Positions 1 through 7,224 of a stretch of DNA of 21,689 nt are shown one piece after another (positions within the stretch are counted from its first letter, which is position 1; each line of letters starts with the position of its first letter). This stretch comes from Lachnospiraceae bacterium. GTDB lineage: Bacteria; Bacillota; Clostridia; Lachnospirales; Lachnospiraceae. Under the pieces are notes generated by a model. It saw only the letters and a program-made list of their open reading frames with translations, ran no database searches and had not been told where the DNA came from. The stretch lies in the NCBI GenBank assembly GCA_009774585.1, contig VSOA01000026.1, positions 1 to 21,689 of the forward strand, in the 5' to 3' direction. The position numbers and the translations under genes are program-made.

Positions 1-57
1 GGCGAGAGTATTGCGCTGGCGGAGATTATGGAGAAGTTTTTGAAGACGCGAGAGTGA
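1..57 (+). CDS. C-terminal end of an upstream gene (partial)
   Basis: The frame starting at base 1 is open for 18 codons and stops with TGA at 55-57. The visible residues (ending AEIMEKFLKTRE) form an amphipathic, helix-like tail such as ends many sugar-nucleotide enzymes. Only 18 residues are visible, too few to assign a family. The next gene starts ten bases after the stop on the same strand, so it is probably part of the same operon. The start lies outside the window. Confidence refers only to this being the end of a real gene. Confidence 0.6.
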   Translation, partial: GESIALAEIMEKFLKTRE

Positions 58-67
58 GAGATAGAAA

Positions 68-1378
68 ATGACAGAAACGGACAAGAATTTCATAACAGAA
101 CAATACTATTTGTTCGGCGCAGGGAATAATGCATGGGGCGTCATTGCTTATTTCGGTAAAGAGAATATCATAGCGATTATCGATAATGAAGCTAAGAGGA
201 TAAATGGCTTTATGCAAGATATTCCCATAATATCTTTGGAACAATATATGAAATCCCATAGCGATGGAACGATTATTATTACGGCGGCAGTGTATGAAGC
301 AATAGAAGAGCAGCTTCTCAGTTGCGGAATTACGAATTATTATGTCGCACCTATGATACAGATGGGACTGGCGTCTGTCGAGCAGATGATTGCAGACTGG
401 AATATGACGCAGATGGAAGAAATAATCTTGTTTGGTTATCAGCCGATTGGCCGGCATTTGGTTAGTGCGTTATATAAAAAAAGTGCCAATTGCAGAGTAA
501 AAGTAATTCCGCAGAGTAATAAGGAGATGGAATGGACTAAGAACGATGATTTAATTATTGCAGACGAGTCTGATATTAATAGAGATAACAATGTTATCGT
601 ATTTCGTTCTGAAGACTGGAATAGAGTAAGCACAATAAAAGGAACCGATGAAGGCGTTTATAACATTTTTGGTTTGGTAATGGAAACTAACAAGAGGGCA
701 GCAGAACTGGTTAAATGGAGAAACATTCATGAAGGCGAAAGCTGTATTCTTGTAGGTAATGGACCAAGTCTCAGTGTGGAGGATTTGGAGAGAATCCAAA
801 GTAGTAAAATAGCTAGTTTTGGCATGAATTTAGCTTATAAAGTTTATGATAACACATTGTGGAGACCTGTTTATTATATTTTTTCCGAATATAATATGAT
901 GCGTCAGTATTATGATGAGATTGGGATGTTAAGACGCGACAATTTGTTTGTAAAGAATTTTTACTACATGGATGAAACGCCCATGTTATCTGATACGAAT
1001 TATTATCCCGGCTGCGCAGAGAGATGCTATCTGGAGAAGCAGCGTTTTTCCGATGATATCGTCAAGGCAGTATATGGCGGATATACGGTGATGTATGATG
1101 CTTTGCAGATAGCAATCTACATGGGATATAAAAAAATATATTTGATTGGAGCCGATTTCAGCTATTTGGATGATCCGGCAACCAAGGGCAATCATTTCTA
1201 TGATGATAAGACTGTTGATAAGAGAGCGGTTGCGGGAAAACCGCATATCTATATTTCGTTAGCGGCTATGCAGAAAGCTGAAGAGTATGCAAGAGAACAT
1301 GGCATAGATATTTATAACGCAACAAGAGGCGGTAAGTTGGAGGTATTCCGCAGAATAGATTTGGAGTCTCTTATTTAA
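68..1378 (+). CDS. DUF115 (Maf/MptE-like) candidate glycosyltransferase with two N-terminal Rossmann-like modules
   Basis: Probable cytosolic transferase of 436 residues. The C-terminal half (about 222-425) carries the DUF115 signature: LVGNGPSL at about 228-235, then FGMN near 251, and GYTVMYDALQIAIYMGYKKI followed by LIGADFSY at about 338-366. DUF115 is the core of the Maf flagellin glycosyltransferases, which use CMP-nonulosonates, and of proteins database-named 6-hydroxymethylpterin pyrophosphokinase MptE-like. The glycan setting favours transferase over pterin chemistry. Residues 12-95 form a Rossmann-like module (YYLFGAGNNAWG, then AIIDNE), and 117-200 looks like a second, more degenerate copy (EIILFGYQPIGRH). 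At 436 residues it is shorter than full Maf proteins. The start ATG has only a weak GAGAGA-type site upstream. It stands just ahead of genes that appear to make a CMP-activated acid, a likely donor. The family is solid; substrate and acceptor are inferred. Confidence 0.85.
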   Translation: MTETDKNFITEQYYLFGAGNNAWGVIAYFGKENIIAIIDNEAKRINGFMQDIPIISLEQYMKSHSDGTIIITAAVYEAIEEQLLSCGITNYYVAPMIQMGLASVEQMIADWNMTQMEEIILFGYQPIGRHLVSALYKKSANCRVKVIPQSNKEMEWTKNDDLIIADESDINRDNNVIVFRSEDWNRVSTIKGTDEGVYNIFGLVMETNKRAAELVKWRNIHEGESCILVGNGPSLSVEDLERIQSSKIASFGMNLAYKVYDNTLWRPVYYIFSEYNMMRQYYDEIGMLRRDNLFVKNFYYMDETPMLSDTNYYPGCAERCYLEKQRFSDDIVKAVYGGYTVMYDALQIAIYMGYKKIYLIGADFSYLDDPATKGNHFYDDKTVDKRAVAGKPHIYISLAAMQKAEEYAREHGIDIYNATRGGKLEVFRRIDLESLI

Positions 1379-1411
1379 AGACTTTGACAAATATGAAGGA
1401 GAGAATGATTT

Positions 1412-2299
1412 ATGGAATGCAGACTATGTAAAGGCAGCCATATTAGCATTATATATAATGGTAAAATCAGAAACGGGGGTCTCGGTCAGTATACGCAGCA
1501 GGATATGCCGGTCTATCAGTGTGACGATTGTGGGGTCATATGGCATGAGAAAGACGATATGAACTTAGAACAGTACTATGAAAGTACGCAGTATAGGGAG
1601 TCGCTGGAAGGAAATTCAGATATTGAGGAATTTTATAAGCTTCATGATAAGGAGACGATGGCGAAATTTACATATACGGGAACTGAGCGGTTCAGACACA
1701 AAACAGTTGCGGATATTGGCTGCGGCGGCGGAGCATTTCTTGACTTCTTAGGCGGTGTGGCTAAGGATATTGTTGCGATTGAGCCATCGGCATATTATAG
1801 AGGTATTATGGGACAGAAAGGATATCATACTTATCCTTATGCCATCGAAGCAGCAGAAGAGTGGAAGGGTAAGGTGGACACGGTTGTTTCTTTTGATGTG
1901 ATAGAACATGTGGAAGATCCCATACAGTTTCTGAACGACATAAAAGAACTGTTGTCTGAAAACGGTGAAGCTGTTATCGGAACGCCGACCGATGCGCCGG
2001 TTATGCGTCAGATGCTAGGGAACATTTATGAACAGAGACTATTGTTCAGCACACAGCATTTATGGATCTTTTCAGAGAAAAATCTGGAGATGATGGCGAA
2101 GGCGGCGGGCTTTAGAAAGTTTAAAGTACAATATTTCCAGAGATATGGGTTATCAAATTTTATCGGATGGATAAAGGAGCAGCATGCTTGTGGTGAACCG
2201 GACTATCCATTTATATCAGAGACGATGGATGCTGTTTGGAAATCAGAAATAGGCAGGCAAGGTATCTCTGACTACATTGTAATGTATTTAAGCAAATAG
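1412..2299 (+). CDS. Class I SAM-dependent methyltransferase with N-terminal zinc ribbon
   Basis: A 295-residue cytosolic methyltransferase. The N-terminus has two CxxC pairs (C3/C6 and C37/C40) typical of the zinc-binding domain ahead of sugar C-methyltransferases and related enzymes. The SAM-binding core follows: ADIGCGGGAFLDFL at about 100-113 is motif I, AIEPS at about 122-126 gives the acidic residue at the end of strand 2, and DTVVSFDVIEHVEDP at about 156-170 is the motif typical of Methyltransf_11/23 proteins. A good ribosome binding site (AAGGAGAG at 1396-1403) lies eight bases before the ATG. The likely role is methylation of a sugar or keto-acid intermediate made by the neighbours. 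Whether it acts on C, O or N cannot be read from the sequence. Unlike many neighbours it lacks the recurring Rossmann-like module. Confidence 0.88.
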   Translation: MECRLCKGSHISIIYNGKIRNGGLGQYTQQDMPVYQCDDCGVIWHEKDDMNLEQYYESTQYRESLEGNSDIEEFYKLHDKETMAKFTYTGTERFRHKTVADIGCGGGAFLDFLGGVAKDIVAIEPSAYYRGIMGQKGYHTYPYAIEAAEEWKGKVDTVVSFDVIEHVEDPIQFLNDIKELLSENGEAVIGTPTDAPVMRQMLGNIYEQRLLFSTQHLWIFSEKNLEMMAKAAGFRKFKVQYFQRYGLSNFIGWIKEQHACGEPDYPFISETMDAVWKSEIGRQGISDYIVMYLSK

Positions 2300-2307
2300 G
2301 AGGGACT

Positions 2308-3156
2308 ATGTTAAAAGCATATCTTTTCGGAGCAGGCGGCGGCGGCGCCAGACTGTATGATCGTGTAAAGGAACAGTATGATATTGTCGGAATCGTGGAT
2401 AATGATGAAAGAAAATGGGGAACAATGTTCCGAGACTATGAAATAGGCGTCCCGGAGAAATGCCTTAAACAATCTGTATATGATGTGATCGTGTTGACCT
2501 CAGCGCCGGGCAGGGACAGTATTATACATCAGGTGCTGGAATATGGGATAGCGGAAAACAGGATCATTACCGCTTATATTGATCAGCCGTTAGAGAGCAG
2601 AAGAATATTTTTGAAAAGTTTGTCTGTACTCATGCGGGAGTATGACCAGAATGTGTCGATTGCCGAAGCAGGTGTCTTTCAAGGAGATTTTGCGAAATAT
2701 ATGAATCAATATTTTCCTGACAGGAATCTGTATCTGTTCGATACTTTTGAAGGCTTTGATGCGAAGGATATCGCACTGGAGAGGCAGAATAATTATTCCG
2801 CCGCGGGAGAGGCAGATTATCATAATACGAGTCTGGAACTGGTAAGACAGAAAATGAAATATCCGGAGAGGTGTATCTTTAAAGCAGGATATTTTCCGGA
2901 AACGGCAAGCGGTATTGAGGAAGAATTTTGTTTTGTCAATTTAGATTTGGATTTATATCAGCCGACGCTGGAGGGCTTGCGATGGTTTGAAGACAGAATG
3001 GTGAGTGGCGGCGTGATTTTGATCCATGATTATTTTGCAGATAACTTCAGGGGTGTAAGACAAGCCGTCGATGAATATATGCGAGATAGGAAACGTAAGG
3101 AATTGCATTTGATGCCGATAGGAGACGGTATCAGTATTGCAATATGCGGATTTTAG
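2308..3156 (+). CDS. TylF/MycF-type O-methyltransferase with N-terminal Rossmann-like module
   Basis: A two-domain protein of 282 residues. Residues 3-92 are the Rossmann-like module shared across this locus: AYLFGAG then a run of glycines, GIVDND at about 28-33, and VIVLTSAP at about 60-67. The rest matches the macrocin O-methyltransferase (TylF/MycF) family: AEAGVFQGDFAKYM at about 119-132, LYLFDTFEGF at about 141-150, NLDLDLYQPTLEGL at about 211-224, and GGVILIHDYF at about 234-243, whose aspartates bind metal and substrate in this family. It probably methylates a sugar hydroxyl using SAM and Mg2+. The ribosome binding site AGGAGG at 2298-2303 overlaps the stop of the previous gene, suggesting translational coupling. 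The family is clear; the acceptor is unknown. Confidence 0.88.
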   Translation: MLKAYLFGAGGGGARLYDRVKEQYDIVGIVDNDERKWGTMFRDYEIGVPEKCLKQSVYDVIVLTSAPGRDSIIHQVLEYGIAENRIITAYIDQPLESRRIFLKSLSVLMREYDQNVSIAEAGVFQGDFAKYMNQYFPDRNLYLFDTFEGFDAKDIALERQNNYSAAGEADYHNTSLELVRQKMKYPERCIFKAGYFPETASGIEEEFCFVNLDLDLYQPTLEGLRWFEDRMVSGGVILIHDYFADNFRGVRQAVDEYMRDRKRKELHLMPIGDGISIAICGF

Positions 3157-3173
3157 GATAGGAGGACGACGCT

Positions 3174-3821
3174 ATGAAAGTGGCATCATTTATTCCGATT
3201 AAGTTGAATAATCAGAGACTGCCGGGGAAGAATACGCTTCCGTTGGGAAAGAAGCCTATGTGTGAGTATATTTTTGATACGGTGTCTAAAGTACGGGGAA
3301 TTGACGAGCGATACGTGTACTGCAGTGATGAGAAAATTAAAGGATATATGCCGGATGACCTGATATTTCTGCAAAGGGATTCCTATCTGGACGGATTTCA
3401 GGTGAAAGGCTTGGAAATTATTGAATATTTTCTGAGGGATGTGCAGGCGGATATTTATGTGCTGACACATGTGACACAGCCTTTTACGAAACCGGAATCC
3501 ATGGAAGAGGCCTTGCAGAAAGTTGTGAGCGGTGAATATGATTCCGCATTCAGTGCAAGGGAAATTCAAGATTATTGCTGGTATCAGGGAAAACCGTTCA
3601 ACTATGATATGCAGGATATTGTGACGACGCAGAACCTTGAGCCGATTTATATGGAAACAGGGGCATTCTATATTTTTACGCGGGAAGTATTTGAGAATTA
3701 TCATCAAAGAATCGGTAAGAAGCCATATATCAAGGTAATCGACCAGATAGAAGCGGTTGATATAGACACTGCTTCGGATTATGAATTTGCCAGAGCAGTA
3801 GCGGCTTTTTTAGGAGTATGA
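3174..3821 (+). CDS. CMP-keto-acid synthetase (acylneuraminate/KDO cytidylyltransferase family)
   Basis: A 215-residue cytosolic nucleotidyltransferase, close to the usual length for NeuA/KdsB/PseF-type enzymes. It transfers CMP from CTP to the anomeric hydroxyl of a 2-keto acid sugar. Visible motifs are the N-terminal PIKLNNQRLPGKN loop (about 8-20), which binds the CTP phosphates, the THVTQPF segment (about 98-104), METGAFYIF (about 161-169), and EAVDIDTASDYEFA (about 193-206), whose aspartates bind Mg2+ in this family. AGGAGG at 3160-3165 precedes the ATG by eight bases. It is followed directly by an aldolase and a KdsC-like phosphatase, so the three may act in series on one acid. The substrate could be a nonulosonate, an octulosonate or something new; the sequence does not decide. 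Confidence 0.88.
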   Translation: MKVASFIPIKLNNQRLPGKNTLPLGKKPMCEYIFDTVSKVRGIDERYVYCSDEKIKGYMPDDLIFLQRDSYLDGFQVKGLEIIEYFLRDVQADIYVLTHVTQPFTKPESMEEALQKVVSGEYDSAFSAREIQDYCWYQGKPFNYDMQDIVTTQNLEPIYMETGAFYIFTREVFENYHQRIGKKPYIKVIDQIEAVDIDTASDYEFARAVAAFLGV

Positions 3822-3843
3822 CGATGAGACGCAGGAGATGCAT

Positions 3844-5457
3844 ATGGGAAATATTAAGATTTTGGACTGTACGCTAAGAGACGGCGGAAGGATAATTGAC
3901 TGCAAGTTTACGGATAACGTGATCGCTGAACTGACGAAGGAATTGACTGAGGCGAATATTGATATTGTTGAAATGGGATTTTTGCGGGATAACAAGCTGG
4001 TGCAATACCATGGAAATTCTACATTTTTTACGGAAACATCACAGCTTAGCGCCTTTCTTCCTGCCAATAAAAGAAATACTATGTATACGGCATTTATTGA
4101 TTTTGACATGTATGATTTTTCGCGCATGGAGAAATGTGACGGAAGTTCTGTTACAGGTATCAGAGTCGGTTTTACCAAGAAACAGTTTCTCCGGCAGCAT
4201 GCGGAATTAAGGAAAAGTTTGTTCAAAGTGAAGGAGCAGGGATATGCGTTATTTATGCAGGGAGTCAATACACTTGCATATTCTGACAGAGAACTTCTTG
4301 ACGTGCTGGATTTGGTGAATGAAGTAGAACCGTATAGCTATGGTATTGTTGATACATATGGCGGAATGTATTTAGACGATATGGTGCATTTGTATAATCT
4401 GGTAGAACATAATCTGAATCCCGATATTTGTATTGATATTCATTCGCACAATAACTTCCAGCTTTCCTTTGCATTTGCGCAGGAGATTATCAGACTGGCA
4501 GGTGATAAGCGGCAGATCATACTGGACGCAACGCTCAATGGTATGGGCAAATGTGCAGGGAATCTGAATACGGAACTGATCGTTGATTTTCTTGTCAGAA
4601 AGAAAAGTTATGATTATGATACGGATCTAATATTGGATGCGATAGACAGATATCTGTATCCGATTAAGAAGACCAATGAGTGGGGATATTCTATTCCGGC
4701 ATTTATGGCGGGTATTTATAAAGCGCATCCTAATAATATTATTTATCTCACCGAGAAGTATCGGTTGAATAGTAAAGATATGAAGTATATTATCTCCGGG
4801 ATTGAAGGAGAGACAAGACAGCGGTATGATTACGAGAATATACAAAGAGTATATAAGGAATATTGCGCCAGCAGGATAGATGATACACAGGCTGTAAGCA
4901 CTCTGAGGAGCCAACTGGAAAACAGACATATTCTGATTCTTGCACCGGGAAAATCGACAGAGGACTTTCACGAGAAGATTTGTAATTTCATAGAACAGGA
5001 AGCGCCGATTGTAATAAGTGTGAACTTTATTCCTCGGCAGATAGAGTGCGATTATTTGTTTTATGCCAATACCATTCATTGGGAGAAAATCAGTGACCAC
5101 ATTGACCGGAGTAAGTGCATTCTGGCATCTAACATTCATATGGATACAGAAAGCACGCTGTTAGTTGATTATTCAGGACTCATTATGGAAGACAGTTTTT
5201 TGTATGATAACAGCACGATCATGCTGCTGAATCTGTTGAAAAAGGTAGATGTTGCACAAGTTAGTCTGGCCGGATTTGATGGGCTGAGAGAGAATGAAGA
5301 AAACTATGTGGATGATACATTTCCCAATCAGCCGTCTGACGTAAATATTGTAAAAACCAATAAAGAAGTGAGACGCTTACTGGAGCAGTACAAAAATAAG
5401 GTGGCAGGAAAAATCGGGATAAATTTTCTGACACCAAGTATCTATGAGACATCGTAG
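3844..5457 (+). CDS. DRE-TIM (HMGL-like) aldolase fused to a DUF115-like C-terminal domain
   Basis: About 537 residues. The first 300 form a DRE-TIM metallo-aldolase/lyase related to 4-hydroxy-2-oxovalerate aldolase and HMG-CoA lyase. ILDCTLRDGG at about 6-15 supplies the catalytic Arg and metal-binding Asp, IDIHSHNNF at about 197-205 the metal-binding His pair, and GMGKCAGNLNTE at about 233-244 the usual glycine-rich loop. All are intact, so it should be active in making or breaking a C-C bond, often with pyruvate. Residues from about 360 form an extra domain (HILILAPGKS, VISVNF, and QVSLAGFDG near 475-483) with the same motif order as DUF115. ATG 3844 is preferred over ATG 3838 because AGGAGA at 3833-3838 lies at proper spacing only from 3844. 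Its place between a cytidylyltransferase and a KdsC-like phosphatase suggests it makes the acid that becomes CMP-activated. The exact reaction is inferred. Confidence 0.82.
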   Translation: MGNIKILDCTLRDGGRIIDCKFTDNVIAELTKELTEANIDIVEMGFLRDNKLVQYHGNSTFFTETSQLSAFLPANKRNTMYTAFIDFDMYDFSRMEKCDGSSVTGIRVGFTKKQFLRQHAELRKSLFKVKEQGYALFMQGVNTLAYSDRELLDVLDLVNEVEPYSYGIVDTYGGMYLDDMVHLYNLVEHNLNPDICIDIHSHNNFQLSFAFAQEIIRLAGDKRQIILDATLNGMGKCAGNLNTELIVDFLVRKKSYDYDTDLILDAIDRYLYPIKKTNEWGYSIPAFMAGIYKAHPNNIIYLTEKYRLNSKDMKYIISGIEGETRQRYDYENIQRVYKEYCASRIDDTQAVSTLRSQLENRHILILAPGKSTEDFHEKICNFIEQEAPIVISVNFIPRQIECDYLFYANTIHWEKISDHIDRSKCILASNIHMDTESTLLVDYSGLIMEDSFLYDNSTIMLLNLLKKVDVAQVSLAGFDGLRENEENYVDDTFPNQPSDVNIVKTNKEVRRLLEQYKNKVAGKIGINFLTPSIYETS

Positions 5458-5482
5458 AAGACTGATGGAGGGAGAAGAAAGC

Positions 5483-5965
5483 GTGAAAGATAAGCCGGTA
5501 ATCAAAGCATTAGTTATGGATGTGGATGGGACTCTGACCGATGGCGGACTCTATATCGGAGCCGACGGCGAAGTGATGAAACGATTCCATGTGAAAGACG
5601 GCTATGCAATTCATGATTTGCTTCCTAAGATGGGAATCATTCCGATCATCATAACAGGACGTACTTCTAAAATTGTTGCGCAAAGATGTAGTGAATTGGG
5701 AATAACGAGGCTTGTACAAGGCAGCAGTAATAAAATAGAGGATTTGAAGAAGATACTCGAGGAAGAGAATATTGATATCAGGCAGACTGCCTATATGGGT
5801 GATGATTTGAATGATTATGACTGTATGGTGCAGGCTGGACTGAAAGGGTGTCCGAAAGATGCAGCGGATGAAATCAAGGAAATTGCTGATTATGTGACAG
5901 TAAGAGACGGCGGAAACGGTGCTGTGAGAGAGTTCGTGGAGTGGATTCGTAAGAGTGGTGAATAA
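5483..5965 (+). CDS. KdsC-type HAD phosphatase
   Basis: A 160-residue HAD-superfamily phosphatase of the small, cap-less C0 type represented by KDO-8-phosphate phosphatase (KdsC) and the domain fused to some NeuA proteins. VMDVDGTLTDGG near the N-terminus holds the nucleophile Asp and the acid/base Asp, IIITGRTS is motif II, the motif III lysine lies in the following helix (SSNKIEDLK), and YMGDDLNDYDCM is motif IV. Length fits the family. The GTG at 5483 is chosen as start because GGAGGGAG lies at 5467-5474, eight bases upstream. The frame is open to an ATG at 5444 inside the previous gene, which has no ribosome binding site. It probably removes phosphate from the keto acid before CMP activation, as KdsC does between KdsA and KdsB. 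Confidence 0.87.
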   Translation: MKDKPVIKALVMDVDGTLTDGGLYIGADGEVMKRFHVKDGYAIHDLLPKMGIIPIIITGRTSKIVAQRCSELGITRLVQGSSNKIEDLKKILEEENIDIRQTAYMGDDLNDYDCMVQAGLKGCPKDAADEIKEIADYVTVRDGGNGAVREFVEWIRKSGE

Positions 5966-6048
5966 AACAGAGCGGGCGCTGTTGACTGGCATAAAAAATA
6001 ACGAAAATGATAACGTTTTCTTGTGAAATCAATCATGCAGGTGGAATC

Positions 6049-7170
6049 ATGACATTAGGAATATTTGTTTTCTATGATAAAGATGGGATTGTTGACCGTT
6101 ATGTAGAGTTTTTTCTCAATTCCCTAAAGCAGGTTACAGACAGACTTGTAATTGTAATAAATGGAGCGGTAAGCGCGGATGGACTCGAAAGATTTGGACG
6201 GATATCGGATGATGTCATATGCAGGGATAATAAAGGATATGATGCAGGCGGATATCGTGCGGCGCTGCTGCATGATATTGGAAGGGAAGAACTGAAAAAG
6301 TACGATGAACTGGTTCTATGCAATGATACGTGTTATGGCCCGTTTGTTCCCTTTACACATATCTGGGAGCAGATGGAGGAGAAAGAGGCGGACTTCTGGG
6401 GGCTTAATTGTATTTGTAATGGATTGACGGATCATATGCAGGCATATTTTCTTGTTTTCAGAAAACGTCTTCTTGAAAATGAATTTTTGTATCGCTTCTT
6501 TGAAACGGAGATAAATGATCAAAGTGGTGACGTACGGGAAATTATAGCGGTTTTTGAAAAAGGACTGTATAAAAAACTGACTGAAAGCGGATATAAACCG
6601 GGTGTATACATTGAAAATAATAATTTAAACATGTATATGTGTGGAGATGTTCTGCTTCAGAAATATGGATTTCCGTTTTTGAAAAAGAAGTGTTTTGACG
6701 TTAAATATAATGATAATTGCTTTAGCGCTGTAGATGCTTTGCGCTGGATTGATGCTCATACAGCGTATGATACAGAACTGATTTTAGAAAATGTAAAACG
6801 TTTGTATGGATTTCCATATACAACTGCGGACATGCTGCCGGAAGATAATCGAATTACTTATGGACCAGTATTTGCCATAAACGCTGAAAAGCTAAATGAT
6901 TTTGTGGACAAGGCTGACAAATTGTTTATATATGGATGCGGAGCGTATGCAAAAGAAATTTATTATCTTTATGTTAAGAAGAGCGGAAAACTGAAGGGTT
7001 TTGTGGTTTCTGACAATCAGCAGGATAACATAACAGATTTATATGGATATCCGATTTACAAGATTTCAGAGTTGGGAACAGACGTACCAATGATAGTTGC
7101 GATGAGTAAAAAGAATATTGAGGAAGTCAGAAAACATTTGAAACAAACGAATGCAATTTTTCTGTTCTGA
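6049..7170 (+). CDS. Rhamnan synthesis F (RgpF)-like protein with C-terminal Rossmann-like module
   Basis: About 373 residues. The first 260 resemble the RgpF family, which takes part in rhamnose-glucose polysaccharide synthesis and is thought to act as a glycosyltransferase in the cytosol. LGIFVFYDKDG opens the protein, CRDNKGYDAGGYRAAL (about 58-73) is the family's NxGxDxGG motif, and LVLCNDTCYGPF (about 88-99) is the conserved NDS/T-type acceptor-site segment. Residues about 290-373 are the locus-wide Rossmann-like module (LFIYGCGAYAKEI, then VVSDN and GYPIY). ATG 6049 is favoured: AGGTGGA lies at 6039-6045, though close to the start. The frame also offers ATG 6007, which has no visible ribosome binding site. 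The gene opens a group of four transferase-like genes. Sugar and linkage are unknown. Confidence 0.8.
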   Translation: MTLGIFVFYDKDGIVDRYVEFFLNSLKQVTDRLVIVINGAVSADGLERFGRISDDVICRDNKGYDAGGYRAALLHDIGREELKKYDELVLCNDTCYGPFVPFTHIWEQMEEKEADFWGLNCICNGLTDHMQAYFLVFRKRLLENEFLYRFFETEINDQSGDVREIIAVFEKGLYKKLTESGYKPGVYIENNNLNMYMCGDVLLQKYGFPFLKKKCFDVKYNDNCFSAVDALRWIDAHTAYDTELILENVKRLYGFPYTTADMLPEDNRITYGPVFAINAEKLNDFVDKADKLFIYGCGAYAKEIYYLYVKKSGKLKGFVVSDNQQDNITDLYGYPIYKISELGTDVPMIVAMSKKNIEEVRKHLKQTNAIFLF

Positions 7171-7224
7171 ATAATTTAGAGGGCTTAGAGGAAAGAAGAT
7201 ATATAAATAGGAGAAAACACGAAC

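Noticed and set aside
3186..3707. Antisense open frame of 173 codons over the cytidylyltransferase gene
   Set aside because: It covers a gene with clear family motifs, and its histidine- and isoleucine-rich translation is typical of a reverse-strand shadow.
3810..4268. Antisense open frame of 152 codons across the aldolase start
   Set aside because: It overlaps well-supported plus-strand genes, its translation resembles no family, and it is best explained as a shadow.
3174..5457. Phosphonate pathway (CMP-activated phosphonate with a FrbC-like DRE-TIM enzyme)
   Set aside because: No PEP mutase-like gene or its EDK...NS motif is in the window, and the KdsC-like phosphatase and glycosyltransferase neighbours fit a sugar-acid route better.
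5966..5990. Small inverted repeat AACAG...CTGTT after the KdsC-like gene
   Set aside because: The stem is only five base pairs, with no T-run after it, and the next gene follows on the same strand. It is not a convincing terminator.
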